This document shows, piece after piece, positions 35,801-48,189 of a DNA stretch of 64,000 nucleotides (its first letter is position 1; each line of letters opens with the position of its first letter). The translations under genes and the position numbers were made by a program. Below the pieces are notes generated by a model that saw only the letters and a list, made by a program, of their open reading frames with translations, was not told the origin of the DNA and did no database searches. Source of the stretch: Isoetes taiwanensis (Eukaryota > Streptophyta > Lycopodiopsida > Isoetales > Isoetaceae); contig JAJEKV010000853.1 of assembly GCA_021234155.1 (NCBI GenBank), forward strand, positions 1 through 64,000. Reading direction: 5' to 3'.

Positions 35801-38240
35801 AAGTTGAAGGACTCAAGCTAAAGCCCAAATCAAATGGTCAAGATAAATTCGAATTACACTGAAAGAGTCAAGCTAAGGCTGAAGATGTCAAAGTCACACT
35901 CAAAGTCAATGGATGCATTTGATTCTATATACAATCACTTAAATTCCGATACATTCTTTGAGACCTTTTATATGTTCTAGTACATTCGGCTTGAACTACC
36001 CCAATGTTTCTAGGTAGCTCGACATAAGTTGCTCGTCATATTAACAATAGAGGATACCGTTGCATATCTCGCAATGCTATGATTAATTCCAAAGACAGTA
36101 AGACCACCAAGAAATAACTAAGAACGATTTGTCTAGAAAAGGCCCAAACGAAGTGACCATTTTGATGATGCACAATTTAACAATCACATATTAGAAGACT
36201 AAGATCTAATAGAATTCCTTTAGGTTCCTTCAATACTGCTCTAGAATCTTCAATGCATTGTGGGCAATCAATTGTATGGACTTATTACTATCTACATTCT
36301 CAATTGCACAAGGTCAATTCACGAGGGACAAAAAGAAGTTTTGGATTAAAGCTTAAGTATTTAAGATTTATGGACCATATGCCATGCTAGGAGTAACATT
36401 GCACATGAATGAAGTTCATAGTACATTAATTGATAGCAAGGTAAATTTCCTATGTTCCAATCATAATGTATTTATCAAATTACTATATTCTTTGTGTTTT
36501 TTGTTGCACATTACTCTCTATAAAACACGCGTTCTTTTTTCCCTCTCAAGTGCCTAGTCCATGGCTAAACTACGCATACTACAACTTGCTCATTTTTTCC
36601 TTGTTCCTTATTTGACAGAAGTTGTGAACCAACAACGGCATTCAAAATGCACCCAAGGAATGGAACCAGGTTGAAAGTCTCATGAATGGCTATTGCTCCC
36701 TCTTTTTTGGGCAGAAAGATTAAAATTATGCTCAAGAGAATTTTCATGGATCAGATGAGGCTTTTCGCAATCTTTCGAAGCAAAATGGTGTGGTCTTCTA
36801 ATAAGAGAATGGGATCATATATTTTGCTACCTTGTCCCTAAATAAAAGTGCCACAAAGAACTGTTAAATGATGCCATGTCATCGTTAACCTTCACCATAT
36901 GACACTCCACTGAAATAACTAGATATAATATCAGGTTTTGTTGGGAACTGCAAACTGGACCTCACCATAAAACCTATTAAGTATGCGTCCGAACCCAGCC
37001 TTCAGCATGCAAACTGCCCCTTTCTGCAAACTTGACAATTAAAATTTAAAGTTCTTATACTTACGCAAATTATTATATGCTTCTGCATATGACAAATTCT
37101 GTCTGACCTCTTCCATTAAAGCTGGCATCATCCATTTTTTCCCTCTGGATAATATTCGAGGAATTTATGGCATCTGAAAAGTAAAGACAACTTGGAAACA
37201 CCTTGAAGATGCAAGGAGCCTAATGTGTACCTGAACGGTGTACACACACAGTTGTTCAAAGCCTAAGAAGAAAGAATTTGAATATGTTCCTGGATCCAAG
37301 AACATCCTGCTTGTGCACGTACCTATAATAAGGGAGCAGAAGTTATCAAGTTTAAGTACTGCAAGAAAATAAATAGACAGATTAAAGATATGTTAATAAG
37401 TGCAAAATCCAATATAAATCACATTCTCGCTTGAATTTTAAAAGCAGCGATTCTCGACCTCAATAGCTAACTACCACATGTATAAGGATCAACCTCAAGA
37501 ACAAATGAAGAACCTTGGAAAGCAATTGCATGCAAACTTTAACTCTGTTATCTTTGAATCATTAATGGAAAAACTCCTTTAACTTTCCTTATCTTTGAAT
37601 CATTAATGGAAAAACTCCATGTTGGTGAATAAGACAATTTCCCTCATTATAGAAATCTAGAAACCGCCATAGCGGCAAATTTCTGCCCACAATCCTTAAG
37701 AACTAAGAGGGGATTACTTTACCCTTTGCTTCAAATGCCAAAAGTGTGAGATATAGAGAATCTCCACAAAATCCACGAAAAAATCGTAATGCTTATACCG
37801 TGCAGGTCAATCATGGAAATAGCGCGTGAAGGGACGGAAACCCATTTGCATAAAAACCGAGGAATCAAAGAACAATTATCTTTGTAATTATTTTAAGCAA
37901 TAGCACTTCAAAAGCTTGCACCATCTCCATTGGTAGCAGCTCAAACATTGCTAGAAAGAAAAAATCAATAAAGCTTCACCATCTCCATAGGTAGGGCTCC
38001 AACATTCTAAAAAATGCGGTCAAAAATTTCCGCGTTTCAATTCTCTTTTGTTCTATAGAAAATAGAACAGTTAAAAGAAAAATAATACATTCCTTTTCAA
38101 GTTTAGTGCCACGTAGTTAATGGGTTATAAAAATACTTGCCACCGCATCACGTGGCATTAATGGTTATTAAATATTGTTGCCACCCCTATACATTAAATG
38201 CAAATCTATATACCGATGGCTCGGATTAAATTCTCAAATC
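32851..38240. other. 5.4 kb of unit B without a recognised gene
   Basis: AT-rich and heavily stopped in all frames. It contains a diverged ~440-bp-spaced duplication (34520-34660 and 34930-35030, sharing CATTATAGA.TTGGAAA and GAAGTT.TAATAAACAAT), a 37-bp tandem duplication at 34762-34835 (GCAAATCTCGATAAATTTGA), a hairpin at 35548-35637, and a short tandem repeat at 37545-37620 (TTATCTTTGAATCATTAATG). Confidence 0.5.
35548..35637. repeat. 90-nt hairpin with a 17-bp perfect stem
   Basis: TCATGGTACAACCACTC (35548-35564) is the exact complement of 35621-35637; the loop contains a second small palindrome (CTTGTATACATATACAAG). It could be a tiny MITE or a small-RNA precursor; nothing in the sequence decides. 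Confidence 0.7.
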
Positions 38241-38329
38241 CGACGGTCCATATTAAAAGCCCCAAATAAGGGGGGCTTTTATCTGGGCCATCGATCTCGC
38301 ACGTTCGACGGCCCAGATGAATCTAAGTC

Positions 38330-38428
38330 AAGCTGCCCCCTTATGGATAGAGATAACATGGGCCGTCCAGATCTGAGATTGAGGCCAGCGCGGCGACACT
38401 TAAATCTCTATCCATAAGGGGGCAGCTT
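38330..38428. repeat. Hairpin at the right end of unit B, 25-bp perfect arms
   Basis: AAGCTGCCCCCTTATGG and the following GATAGAGAT (38330-38354) are exactly complementary to 38404-38428. A second smaller palindrome, ATCTGGGCC with GGCCCAGAT (38281-38319), lies just before it. Confidence 0.85.
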
Positions 38429-38469
38429 AAGTTATTGTATATATATAACAGATATATAATATATACTGT

Positions 38470-41240
38470 GTCCTTGTGGAGTCATTCTTGCCCCCCAAAG
38501 GTTTTGCAACTTAATATTGATGAAATAACACACTTAAGGGATAATTTTATATATTAGTTTTTTAGTTCAAAAAGTTCTAAATCGATTCTAAAATTTCTGA
38601 GCTTGTAATGCAATATTAGAGCATAAATTAGTCAAATCGTCGTGTTGTTATTTTTACTTTTTTTTACTCTACACACATGCTAACTTCACTTTAATGACTT
38701 AAAAGTTGCTACTAAAAGCAAGAAACCCCAAAAGAACCCCAAAATGTTACGGAGACACGAAAGTTCTAAGAAGGAAAGCACATGATTTGTCTAAAGGGGC
38801 GCGACGGTAGCAACCCCTCAGAAGTTTACCTATTCATTTGCAAAACGTATTGCAGGGAAAGGGCAAGCAGGATAAACACTTTGTTTGGTAGAAGAAATAG
38901 CATTGACACTTAAGCTACAGTGATGACAAAATTGCGATGAAGATGCTCAACATTGACAAGGAGGATGACTACCTTCCGAGCATCACCACGTTATAATTGG
39001 TTTGTGCAAGCCTAGAGGCGTGTACTAATACATCTTTGAGAACAACAACGAAGAAGGGCATGGAAGCACAAACCTTCATTACTTCAACTTTTGCTTCCTC
39101 GGTGTAAATTTTATCTGGCATCCTCAACCGAAACTTCACTAATTGTGAAATATTTGTGGATGTATTGGCGTCTGTAATACTATGTGATGCAAAAACAATG
39201 GTTTGTCATTCAAGCAGTTTGTTCAACTGGCTCGGATGTGTTTTAAGGTCAACTAAGACGTTTAGCCAAAGCGGTTTGTAAAATAAGATTTTTTTTTTTT
39301 CTTCTATAGCGCCAACAAAAAATTTGAGGGGACAAGGTACAAAAGCATTTAATTTTTTCATATGAATTTGCCCCATAATAAATCTTTGGCTTTTAAAGCA
39401 GTTCTTTTCCCCTCAAAATGTGATATTTTTTTTTTTTTGTTTCCTCCATAACATTAAGCCTTCCTAAAATGTCTGTTTTCATGAGCAGTTTTGTAAATAT
39501 TTGGACTAAAGATAATAAAAGGATCCTTTTTAGGGGGATTTTAAAATTTTGTAAATTTTCAGAAGGAATCTTTCAAACGCACTTCTTAAATAAGTGCGTT
39601 TCATTTTAAACATTGTTAGAGCCCAAATGAAATAAACCAAAAAATATCCCAGTCCAATCATTACAGCATCAGTGCATAACTGGAATCCGCTCCAGCATTC
39701 CACGCCTGTAAAGGTGCATATGGCACTGCCTACAACTGCTAGTCCTCCATATAAACCTGGCCATCAACCACATATTAGCCTTCAAGATGCTTTTGTATTA
39801 TTTAAATTAAAACCAGATATCAAATAAACAGATCCTTGGATTAGCTCTATTGTGAGTCGTCTGCAATTAAAAGCCTTTTCACTGTTACCATTACCTTTTT
39901 GCTAACTTTATCATTAGTTCCACAATCAACATATTCGTTGCAGCAAAGTTGTCCGAGAATAGGCTGTTGCTATGTGGGACATTTAGATGTTACGTATATG
40001 TGGGTAGATCATATTGGCAACAAATAGAGATCTATATGACTAACAAACAAAAATGAAATGAGCTCGCAATTCCATCGAATGATTTCGCTTGGCACTGATA
40101 TTTAGCTTCCTCTTCTACTTGATGTGGGGTCAAGAGCTACCGTGCATTTGGCATCTTGAAATTTGAAAGGGCATATCGAAATTTGTGCAAGTTGAAAATT
40201 AACATAAGCATATACTTAACCAGTTACATGAGCATAGTTCATAGCCTTAACTAACAATGCTGACATAAAGTTGCAAATTGGAATTCCATCAATTTGCACT
40301 AGTTTTCCACTTCCTCTTCTACATGGTTGTGAGATTAACTATTTGGCTTGCATATTGAATTAGCTCTCTTATGAGTTTTAACTCTAGTGCTATTTTTGCA
40401 GATTTTATCATTAATGTACTCCAAATTACTAGTGTTCCGTTCTTGGTGGTGATCCTTTTTGGTCCATGCTTTATTTAATGTATTTGGATATATTGAGCCT
40501 TGACTAAAAAAACATGATTAATGCAATAAAATGGCCTGTTGTCAAGGTTTAAAATTATGATGCATTTTCCTTATCTTGTCAAATGACCAGTGTATTTTGA
40601 CAATCTTTTTTAACAACCTAGTAATCTATTCACTTTGTTTTATAGTTTGTTAATGTTTAGGCAATCAAATGTTGTTTAGGCTGCCTTTGCAATGTGTATA
40701 GGGATAATTCATTTTCTAGAAACAAAATCAGAGTTAGATAAAACAAATGAAGATGGAAAGAGCTCTGTCTATATGAGAAAAAGAATTCATTTACAACCAG
40801 TCTAATCTGAGAAAGAGGCATATTAGCAAGCTGAGATCAAGATCTATTGTGCCTCTGCTTATGATACAACATATGGTTGTTTCTCAACAGGAAGGTAACC
40901 CATATTTATATTTTATATACTACAAGCTTGTTTGGTAACTTTGAATTAACATGGAATACGTAAATTATTCAACAACGATTATTTGGAAATTCATGCACAG
41001 CTATTTTCTACTTTCTGTTGGCTATTTCATTGAAGATTGAATTTTTTAGAATGCTCATGCATGCCTCTATTCCACTTCCTATTCTGTTATATTTGAATTA
41101 TTGTTACTTTTGCTTTTGAATGTCACGTTCTTGATGTGCAATACTTCCACTCCAATCTTTGAATGCTAGGTAGGAAGTTACTAACAAGTACAATATTGAT
41201 TCTACAGGTGATTTTTTCTGGTTGCAAGGCTTTGTTAACT
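38470..41240. other. Spacer before the Ty3/gypsy relic
   Basis: AT-rich, no coding frame or RNA gene recognised. It contains the right arm of pair C (39510-39611). Confidence 0.45.
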
Positions 41241-41244
41241 TGGC

Positions 41245-44200
41245 ATGCAAAGCATGGGTGAAAAGATACAATGTCCTGTTTTGAGAAAACCCCCACGACC
41301 ACCTCAACAACAGCGACCGCAGCAAGCACCATCTACCTCAAATCCTCTGGATCAACAAGCTCAAGAGGAAATCTACCAAAGTGTAAGAGCCCTCAATACT
41401 ACCCAAAGTACAGAGTCAAAATTGGGTTGGTCTGGTCTCCGCATGCACAGTGGCTTCCCGCCCCTTGACCATCATCCCTCACGACACGCAACCAGCTTTT
41501 GCTGTCGAGACGGTACCTCATGAAGAAGATAAAAAAGTTCACTTCGCGCCTGATCTCGATAAACTCATGCCTCACGTCATGCCCAAGGTGAGATGGAGTA
41601 TTCTCAAACTCATGCAGGCTGCGGAAGGTCGCACACTGGCCAATGTTCATGCCACAACTAGAGCTCAGCAGCGTCAGGGGGCACCCTCGTCATCTACAAG
41701 CACACGCTCTCAGCCGTATCCTAATATTGCTGCAGAGGTGGAGCTTCTCAAAGAGGTTTCAGCTTCTTTACCACAGACTCCTGCTCCTTTGGATGCTGCT
41801 GATCCATTTTCTCACGTTCCTTTGGAACTTCAAGAAGAACTTGTCAAGATCAAGATTCCTTTAAGTCTGGCCACCATTTTGAAACTTTGTCCGGCTCTCA
41901 AAGATCAGTTACCTCTTCCCATTGTTCTGGTTGGAGCCGTCGCGACATCAACACCCACGGTGCATGCACGGTGGGCAATCAGCACATCAATCACGTTCAA
42001 ATTGATGGAGGCAGTGCTGTCAATCTCATTACTGATAAGCTCCAAAAACAACTGGGCATCAAACAGCTATATCGTGCCCCTTATGACATCAAGTTGGCCA
42101 ATGGCCATATCACGCGACCTCAAGGCGTCACTCCTCTCCTTCACATTAGCATTGGTGATCTCAAATTCCCATTGGAATTTAGGGTTTGGAAAGCTGGAGA
42201 AGATCCGGGCGACTATGAAATGCTGGTAGGAAGACCTTTTCTCCGCCACGCTAAAAGTATTCATTACTGGGCCACGGACCAACTTGTCATCACTGATGGA
42301 CATCTCAATGCAACAATGGATTTAGAAACTGGCAAGTTAATCTCGGTTGAAAATGCTGAACCTTCCATCTCAGACACTGATTCTGATGAAGCACAAAATA
42401 TCTATCATGTTCAGGCTCCACCAGCAAGTTTGCCTCTCTCATCCTACCCTGAGTATGCTGATCCTTGGGGAGAGATGACTCTTGATCAGGACCAGGCTGT
42501 GGCTGCCCTATTGGCTCCTTGTAATCGAATTCAATGCCTTGACCATTTTTCAGACACGGAATTTCCTTCAGAGACTGTGGATGTTCATGCCGTCATGAAG
42601 CAACCTTTGCTCGATGACGCTCAACAACCTCTGTTCTTCACCACTCAGAATGCTGCACCTCCCGTCATGCTTCAACCTCCTGCTCATCATGTTCAGGACA
42701 CGGACGTGGTTCCACATATTCAAACTCCGGAGGTGGACATCGTGGACATAGGTAACAATCAACCAGTCTGCCTAGCTGCCAATCTTCCCCCAACCTATAA
42801 AGCACGCGCTGTGACGCTGTTCAAAAAATTTAAACATATTTTTGCTTGGAGCTACAAAGACCTTCGAGGTATCAAAAAAGAATTGGGGGAACTCACCATT
42901 TCTACCAAACCTGACGCACGTCCAATCTAGCAACGACAGTACAGGCTCAACCCAAATTACCGTGACCGTGTCAAGGCCGAAATTGACAAACTCTTAGTTG
43001 CTGGCCTGATTTATGAGGTCAAACACTCTGAATGGGTGAGCCCCATCGTCATTGCTCTCAAGCACAATGGTAAGATCCGCGTTTGCGTGGAGTACCATAA
43101 AACTCAATCGAGCCACGGGCGTGATCACTTCCCGCTTCCTTCTGCACCAGGTTCTTGAAGGTTTGCGGTCATGAGGTGTACTCTTTCATGGATGGCTTTT
43201 CTTCGGTACAATCAAATTTCTATCAAGAAAGAAGATCAACTCAAAACTACCTTCACCACCAGGTGGGGGGCACTTTTTGCCTACAAGGTGGTGGTACCTT
43301 TTGGTTTATCAAACTCTCCTTCCACATTTCAAAAGATCATGCTCTCTGTCTTTCATGACTATATGAAGGATCAACCTTTTCTCGGATCTTTCAAGATGAC
43401 TTTTCAGCCCCTACAAACTCCATGGATGATCACTTGGAGAAGTTAGAGCTGGTCTTTCAAAAAATGTGATGAGTCCGGCATCGGGTCTCAATCCGAGAAA
43501 TGCACCTTCGCATCACCTCAGGTGTTCTTTTTGGGTCATGTGGTTAGTAAAGAAGGCATCACCATGGATCTGCTAAAATCAGTTGTGTCCACGAAGACTC
43601 TTGCACCATCTAATATCAAAGAGACACGTTCTTTCTTGGGTAAGGTTAATACTATTGCACCTTCATTCCACGGACTTGCGGCTGTGCTGATCCCATTCAT
43701 AAACTCACGGGTGATGAATCCACTTGGGCTTGGAATCCTCGGCGGAAGCTGCTTTCCAGTTGAAAGGCATTACTTACTTTCGGGCCCGGTCCTTATTCCT
43801 CCTCAATGGGACAAGCCTTTTTACGTTCATGTCGATGTCTTTGCTTTTGCCATTGGTGCTGTTCTTTGGGGGCCTATGATGAGCACCGGATAAACCGATC
43901 CGCTATGCCGCGCAGAAAACTCAATCCTGTTGAGCGCACTTCTCTACGCTGCAGGCGGGGAAGCATTGGGTTTAGTTTTTGTGTCCAACGTTTCGTCATT
44001 ATCATTTGGGAAGCAAAGATCAAATTCTTTGTTGATCATCAAGCTCTTCTTTATTTGATCAACAAGGCCACGCTGGGTCGAATTGCGCGTGGGTCCTTCT
44101 TACCTTGAAATCCCGCTCCCCTTAAAATCGTTCATAAAGGCGGGGCAAGTCTCACGTGGTGCCTGATTATCTTTCACGCATCCACGGATGACACCTCCCG

Positions 44201-44845
44201 GGTGTCTCGGCGCCTTTCAGGGCGCTTAAGCGTTCGCCGTCGCTTATGCCTCCTTTGGTTCAACAACTTTCAGCAAATATCTCCTCATTGGTGCTCTTCC
44301 CTCCTAAGATCCAACGCTCTCCCCGTAGAAAAAGCTTTGCTCATGGCCGTCGGTTTCCCGTGAAGTCCGGTGGATTCTACACCATGGTTGTGGGCCATCC
44401 GTATAAACGCTGCAAAGACATGGTCCTCTGTCGTTGTGTCCTCCCTCACGAGGTGCCCGGATGTCGTTCGACAGCCCATGAAGGGCTTGGTGGTGGTCAT
44501 TCGGTGGTGATACCAAAGCATGCAAAAAATTATCCGGGCGGGATGCTCGCCCACGCTCTTCAAGGATGCCCACGCTCACGCTTCGCACGTGACGCCCGTC
44601 AATCGGCGGTGGGATGGCCCACTGACCCGTGACGCTCTTTTCGTTGGGTTGCCACGCCACTTCCTTCAAAGCAAAGGGGAATAGACTTTGTGGGGCCCAT
44701 GGATCCTCCTGCGCTGCACACCCGTGCGGATTACATCTCGGGTCATCACCGATTATGCTACAAAATGGGCGGAAGCTTTGTGCACTCCGGATAACACCGC
44801 CGCAAGCATGGCCAACAAACTAACCCCAACATTTGGTCCACGGTG
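41245..44845 (+). pseudogene. Ty3/gypsy polyprotein relic (gag end, protease, RT, RNase H, integrase start), no LTRs
   Basis: Domains in order. Proline/glutamine-rich gag-like start (RKPPRPPQQQRPQQ, 41281 on). Protease with IDGGSAVNLI (42001-42030), the DGG form common in plant gypsy elements, in a frame open from 41887 to the stop at 42928. RT starts after that stop: QRQYRLNPNYRDRVKAEIDK, WVSPIVIALKHNGKIRVCVEY, SFMDGFSS near 43187, then FQDDF at 43389-43404 where FIDDF/FMDDF is expected, and CTFASPQVFFLGHVVS. RNase H: FYVHVDVFAFAIGAVLWG. Integrase: zinc-binding remnants, GIDFVGPMD (44679-44705) and CTPDN, then loss of similarity at about 44845, before the third catalytic residue. At least six frame changes. 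No flanking LTR or primer-binding site was found, so this is an internal fragment. Confidence 0.88.
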
Positions 44846-44849
44846 AAAA

Positions 44850-45130
44850 CAAAAAAAAACAAAATATGAGTTGTTTTTTTTGAAGATTTGGAAAAACCTA
44901 CACGTAGTTATATGGGGTGTGGTTTTCCAAGGATATCTTGTAGTTTTTCTTAAAATATGTAGTTTTTTTTAAAGAATGGGTGGTTTCTTAAGGAGGTGTA
45001 GTGTCTTTTTAAGGATGTATTGTTTTCTCAAGCGGATGGTTTTTGAAGGGATGTTTTTTTTTAAAGGTGTTTTTTTAAGGTAGTGATTTTTGAGATGTGG
45101 TTTTTAAGGTTTTCTAAAAATCCATGTATG
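44850..45130. repeat. T-rich low-complexity stretch
   Basis: Repeated variants of GGTGTTTTTTTTAAGGATG and TGGTTTTTAAGG, following abruptly on the truncated integrase. Confidence 0.7.
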
Positions 45131-45224
45131 ATAAGTTGTCCACATGCCATTATTGCCACAAAATGGCAGCATACAAGAGTTATATATGCTTGACACACTT
45201 CACTAGCATTTGACTTCAAACATG

Positions 45225-45860
45225 CTACCTAGGCTCCAACATGCCAAGGTGGCTCAAACATGCCAAGGTGGCTCCAACATGGCAACTAGGCTTCAACATG
45301 CCAAGGTGGCTCAAACATGCCAAGGTGGCTCCAACATGGCAACTAGGCTTCAACATGCCAAGGTGGCTCAAACATGCCACATAGACTCCAACATGCCAAG
45401 GTGACTCAAACATGCCAAGGTGGCTCAAACATGACACCTAGGCTTCGACATGCCAAGGTGGCTCAAACATGTCAAGGTGGATCAAACATGCCATGCGGGA
45501 TCCAACTTGTCAAGGTGGCTCAAACATGCCACCTAGGCTCCAACATGCCAAGGTGGCTCAAGCATGCCAAGGTGGCTCCAACATGCCACCTAGGCTCCAA
45601 CATGCCAAGGTGGCTCCAACATGCCACCTAGGCACAAACATGGCAAGGTGGCTCAAAGATGCCACCTAGGCTCCAACATATGCCACGTGGGCTCCAACAT
45701 GCCACCTAGACTAGAACATGCCACTTAGGCTCCAACGTGCCAAATATGCCACTTAGGCTCAAACGTGCCAAGGTGGTTGAAACATGCCATGTGGGCTCCA
45801 ACATGCCACCTAGGCTCCAACATGCCAAGGTGGCTCAGGCATGTGCCACCTAGGCATTCC
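45225..45860. repeat. Satellite block, 18-19-bp units (left arm)
   Basis: Head-to-tail units alternate between AACATGCCAAGGTGGCTC and AACATGCCACCTAGGCTC with point variants. The long open frames across it (HAKVAQTCQGGSN-type) are produced by the repeat and are not proteins. Confidence 0.92.
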
Positions 45861-48189
45861 AAGCGGTGACAAGGCATGCCAACTAAGCAAGGCCAAGTTT
45901 TGACTAGGCCAAAAATGAAAAGATGTCCATCTTTGGTCTTTTCATTGGGTGATGTTGGCAAATTTTGGTTGACATGGCTAGATGGTGGTGATGTGGACAT
46001 GATGACTAGAACTTTATGCAAGAAATATGATAACCTTTAGAATTTTTTGGTAGAGGAGTTTGGCAAGGGATAGAATAGAGGGATCTTGAACAACTTAAAC
46101 GCTAATACCTTTCCCAAATCGAACCCAGGGCGGGGACTTTGCACAGCTTCCTCACCGGAGGGGAGCCCGAGGGGAGGCGAACCTCAAAAGGTTGTGGAGG
46201 TAGCCTTCACGCCAACGATCAGGAGGGCAAATGCCAATGCCCCCTCTTCCCCCCCGAGAGCTCGGTTTCCTATCCGGATCGCTGAATCCACCGTTCAAGT
46301 AACACCTTCCAAGTAAATTCAAAAATCCAACTTATCAAACCATGAAGCTCCTACGGTTAAATAGTGTAGAAACCCAAGTGTTTTGTCGTTCGAGCAGTAC
46401 AAAGGCTCCAGAATGGAGATTTGACTTCGCCATGTCATCCGAAATAGCAAATTTACCCTAGGAACCAAGTTATACGGTCATTTTGGCAACAAAAGAAACA
46501 CGAACCTCTACATGGCAGTATTCCGCAGCCACCTCTTAATTGGGCCAATTGACTACGAACGTATTGGACATGAGCTACCTTGGCGCTTCTTGGAGAAAGA
46601 GTGGTCTTCCGCCCACAAAACTTGGTCTCGAGGGTAATGTCGATGTTTTGAGTCCATTGGCAGAGTCAGTTTATAGTTTGAGTGGGAGAGTTGCCCATCC
46701 GTGGCCAAGGGCCTTGGGAGAGAGGACTTTTAACCGCTCGCCACGGAAGGTTTTAAGGGTCCATCTTGGCATCAACACCCTCCCTCTACGTGATCACATT
46801 GTGCAAGATCCTGGTCAAATCTGACTACGATATGGCCTCCGAAACGTAAACCCTGTGGTTTGCTAGGTTATTGAAGGGTTTACGTTATGGAGGTCGCGAT
46901 TTAGTCGGTTGCACTTGGGACATGGTCAAGAAGCTGCAGTTAAAAACATGAAGCAATAGGAACTGAAGGAATGGGGTTTGGATCTATTGGCCATCCCGAA
47001 TGATCCCAAACAATTTTGCTCGTAAAAGCGCTCTTGGTTTCTATCGTCATCATTATGGGAGGAGGATAAATCCAAACCCCATTCCGGTCAATTCCTATTG
47101 CCCGTTTTCAATTGACTTCTTGGCCATATCCCAAGTGCAACCGACAAAACTCTCTCAAAACGTAAACCCTTCAATACCCTAGCAACACCATGGGGTTTAC
47201 GTTTGGGAGGCTCATATCCTAACGATTAGGCCGGATCTTGCACAATGTCATCACGTAGGGGAGGGGTGTTGACGCCTTAAGATGGACCCTTAAAACCTTC
47301 CCGAGGCCCAGCTTCACCCCAAAGATCCTCTCCCAAAGGCCCTTGGCCACGGGGACAGCAATCCTCCCACTCCAAAATTGTAAACCGACCGCCAATGGAC
47401 TCAAACGCCAAGATTACCCTGACCAAGTTTTCGCGGGAGCGTAAGACCACTTTCTCCAAGAAGTGCCAAAGTAGCTCATCTCCAACACGCCTCCAGTCAA
47501 TTGGCATAAGAGATGGCTGCAGAATATTGTCATGTAGAGGGTTCATGTGTTTCTTTTGCAAAAAAAAATGACCGTGATAACTTGGTCCCTAGGGTAATGT
47601 CACCATTCCTGACGATATGGCTAAGTCAATCTCCATTCCGAGCCTTTGTACCGCTTCGAACGACAAAACACTTGGGTTTCTACATGGTCGAGCCTTGACG
47701 CCTACGGTTTGATAAGTTTCCGGGACGGATCTTGATTTTTTTTGAACCCGCCGGGGTGTTACTTGAACGGTGGATTAAACGGCCGGATAGAGAAATCGAG
47801 GCCCCGAAGGGGGGCATTGGCATTTGCCCGCCCGGCGAGCGGCCGGCAGAAAGGGCCTCTCGCAACCTTTCTCGAGCTTCGATCCCCGGGTCCGGGCCTC
47901 TTCCCTCGGTGGTGAGGAAGCCGCCGCAAAGTCCTCGGCCTAGTTCGATTTGGGGGAAGGGTGTCGGGCCAAGATCCTCTATTCTATCCATTGCCAAACT
48001 CCCTCTACCAAAATTCCAAAGGTTATCATATTTCTTGTATAAAGTCCTAGTCATCATGTCCATGTCACCACCATCTAGCCATGTCACAAAAATTTGCCAA
48101 CATCACCCAATGAAAAGACCAAAGATGGACATCTTTTCATTTTTTGGCCTAGTCAAAACTTGGCCTTGCTTACTGGCATGCCATGTCAC

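Larger units (their letters stand above)
30364..38460. mobile_element. Unit B: 8.1-kb unit with inverted ends enclosing HslU exons
   Basis: Two inverted blocks pair in the right order. CTGTTATATATATACAAT..TAAGCTGCCCCCTT at 30372-30407 faces 38416-38452, and CCCCCTTATTTGGGGCTTTT (30496-30515) is the exact complement of 38255-38274. Unit A ends where unit B begins. Around both ends are GATCTAGAC/GGCCGTC-type phrases seen at ends of plant MULEs and MITEs. The right end also carries its own local hairpin. No transposase is readable. The HslU relic is the only gene recognised inside. Whether B moved as one element or the arms are two separate MITEs is not settled by the sequence. Confidence 0.45.
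23597..39611. repeat. Outer inverted-arm pair C bounding a 16-kb block
   Basis: GTTTAAAATGAAACGCACT at 23597-23615 is the exact complement of 39593-39611. Inside each, GAAAGATTCC and a CCCC.AAAAAAGG.TCC.TTTT block continue the inverted similarity for about 100 bp. The block contains units A and B. No target duplication is evident. Confidence 0.6.

Noticed and set aside
45210-45669. Long overlapping ORFs (HAKVAQTCQGGSN-type) in the satellite blocks, also at 48202-49126
   Set aside because: They mirror the 18-19-bp repeat and appear on both strands; there is no start context or non-repetitive part.
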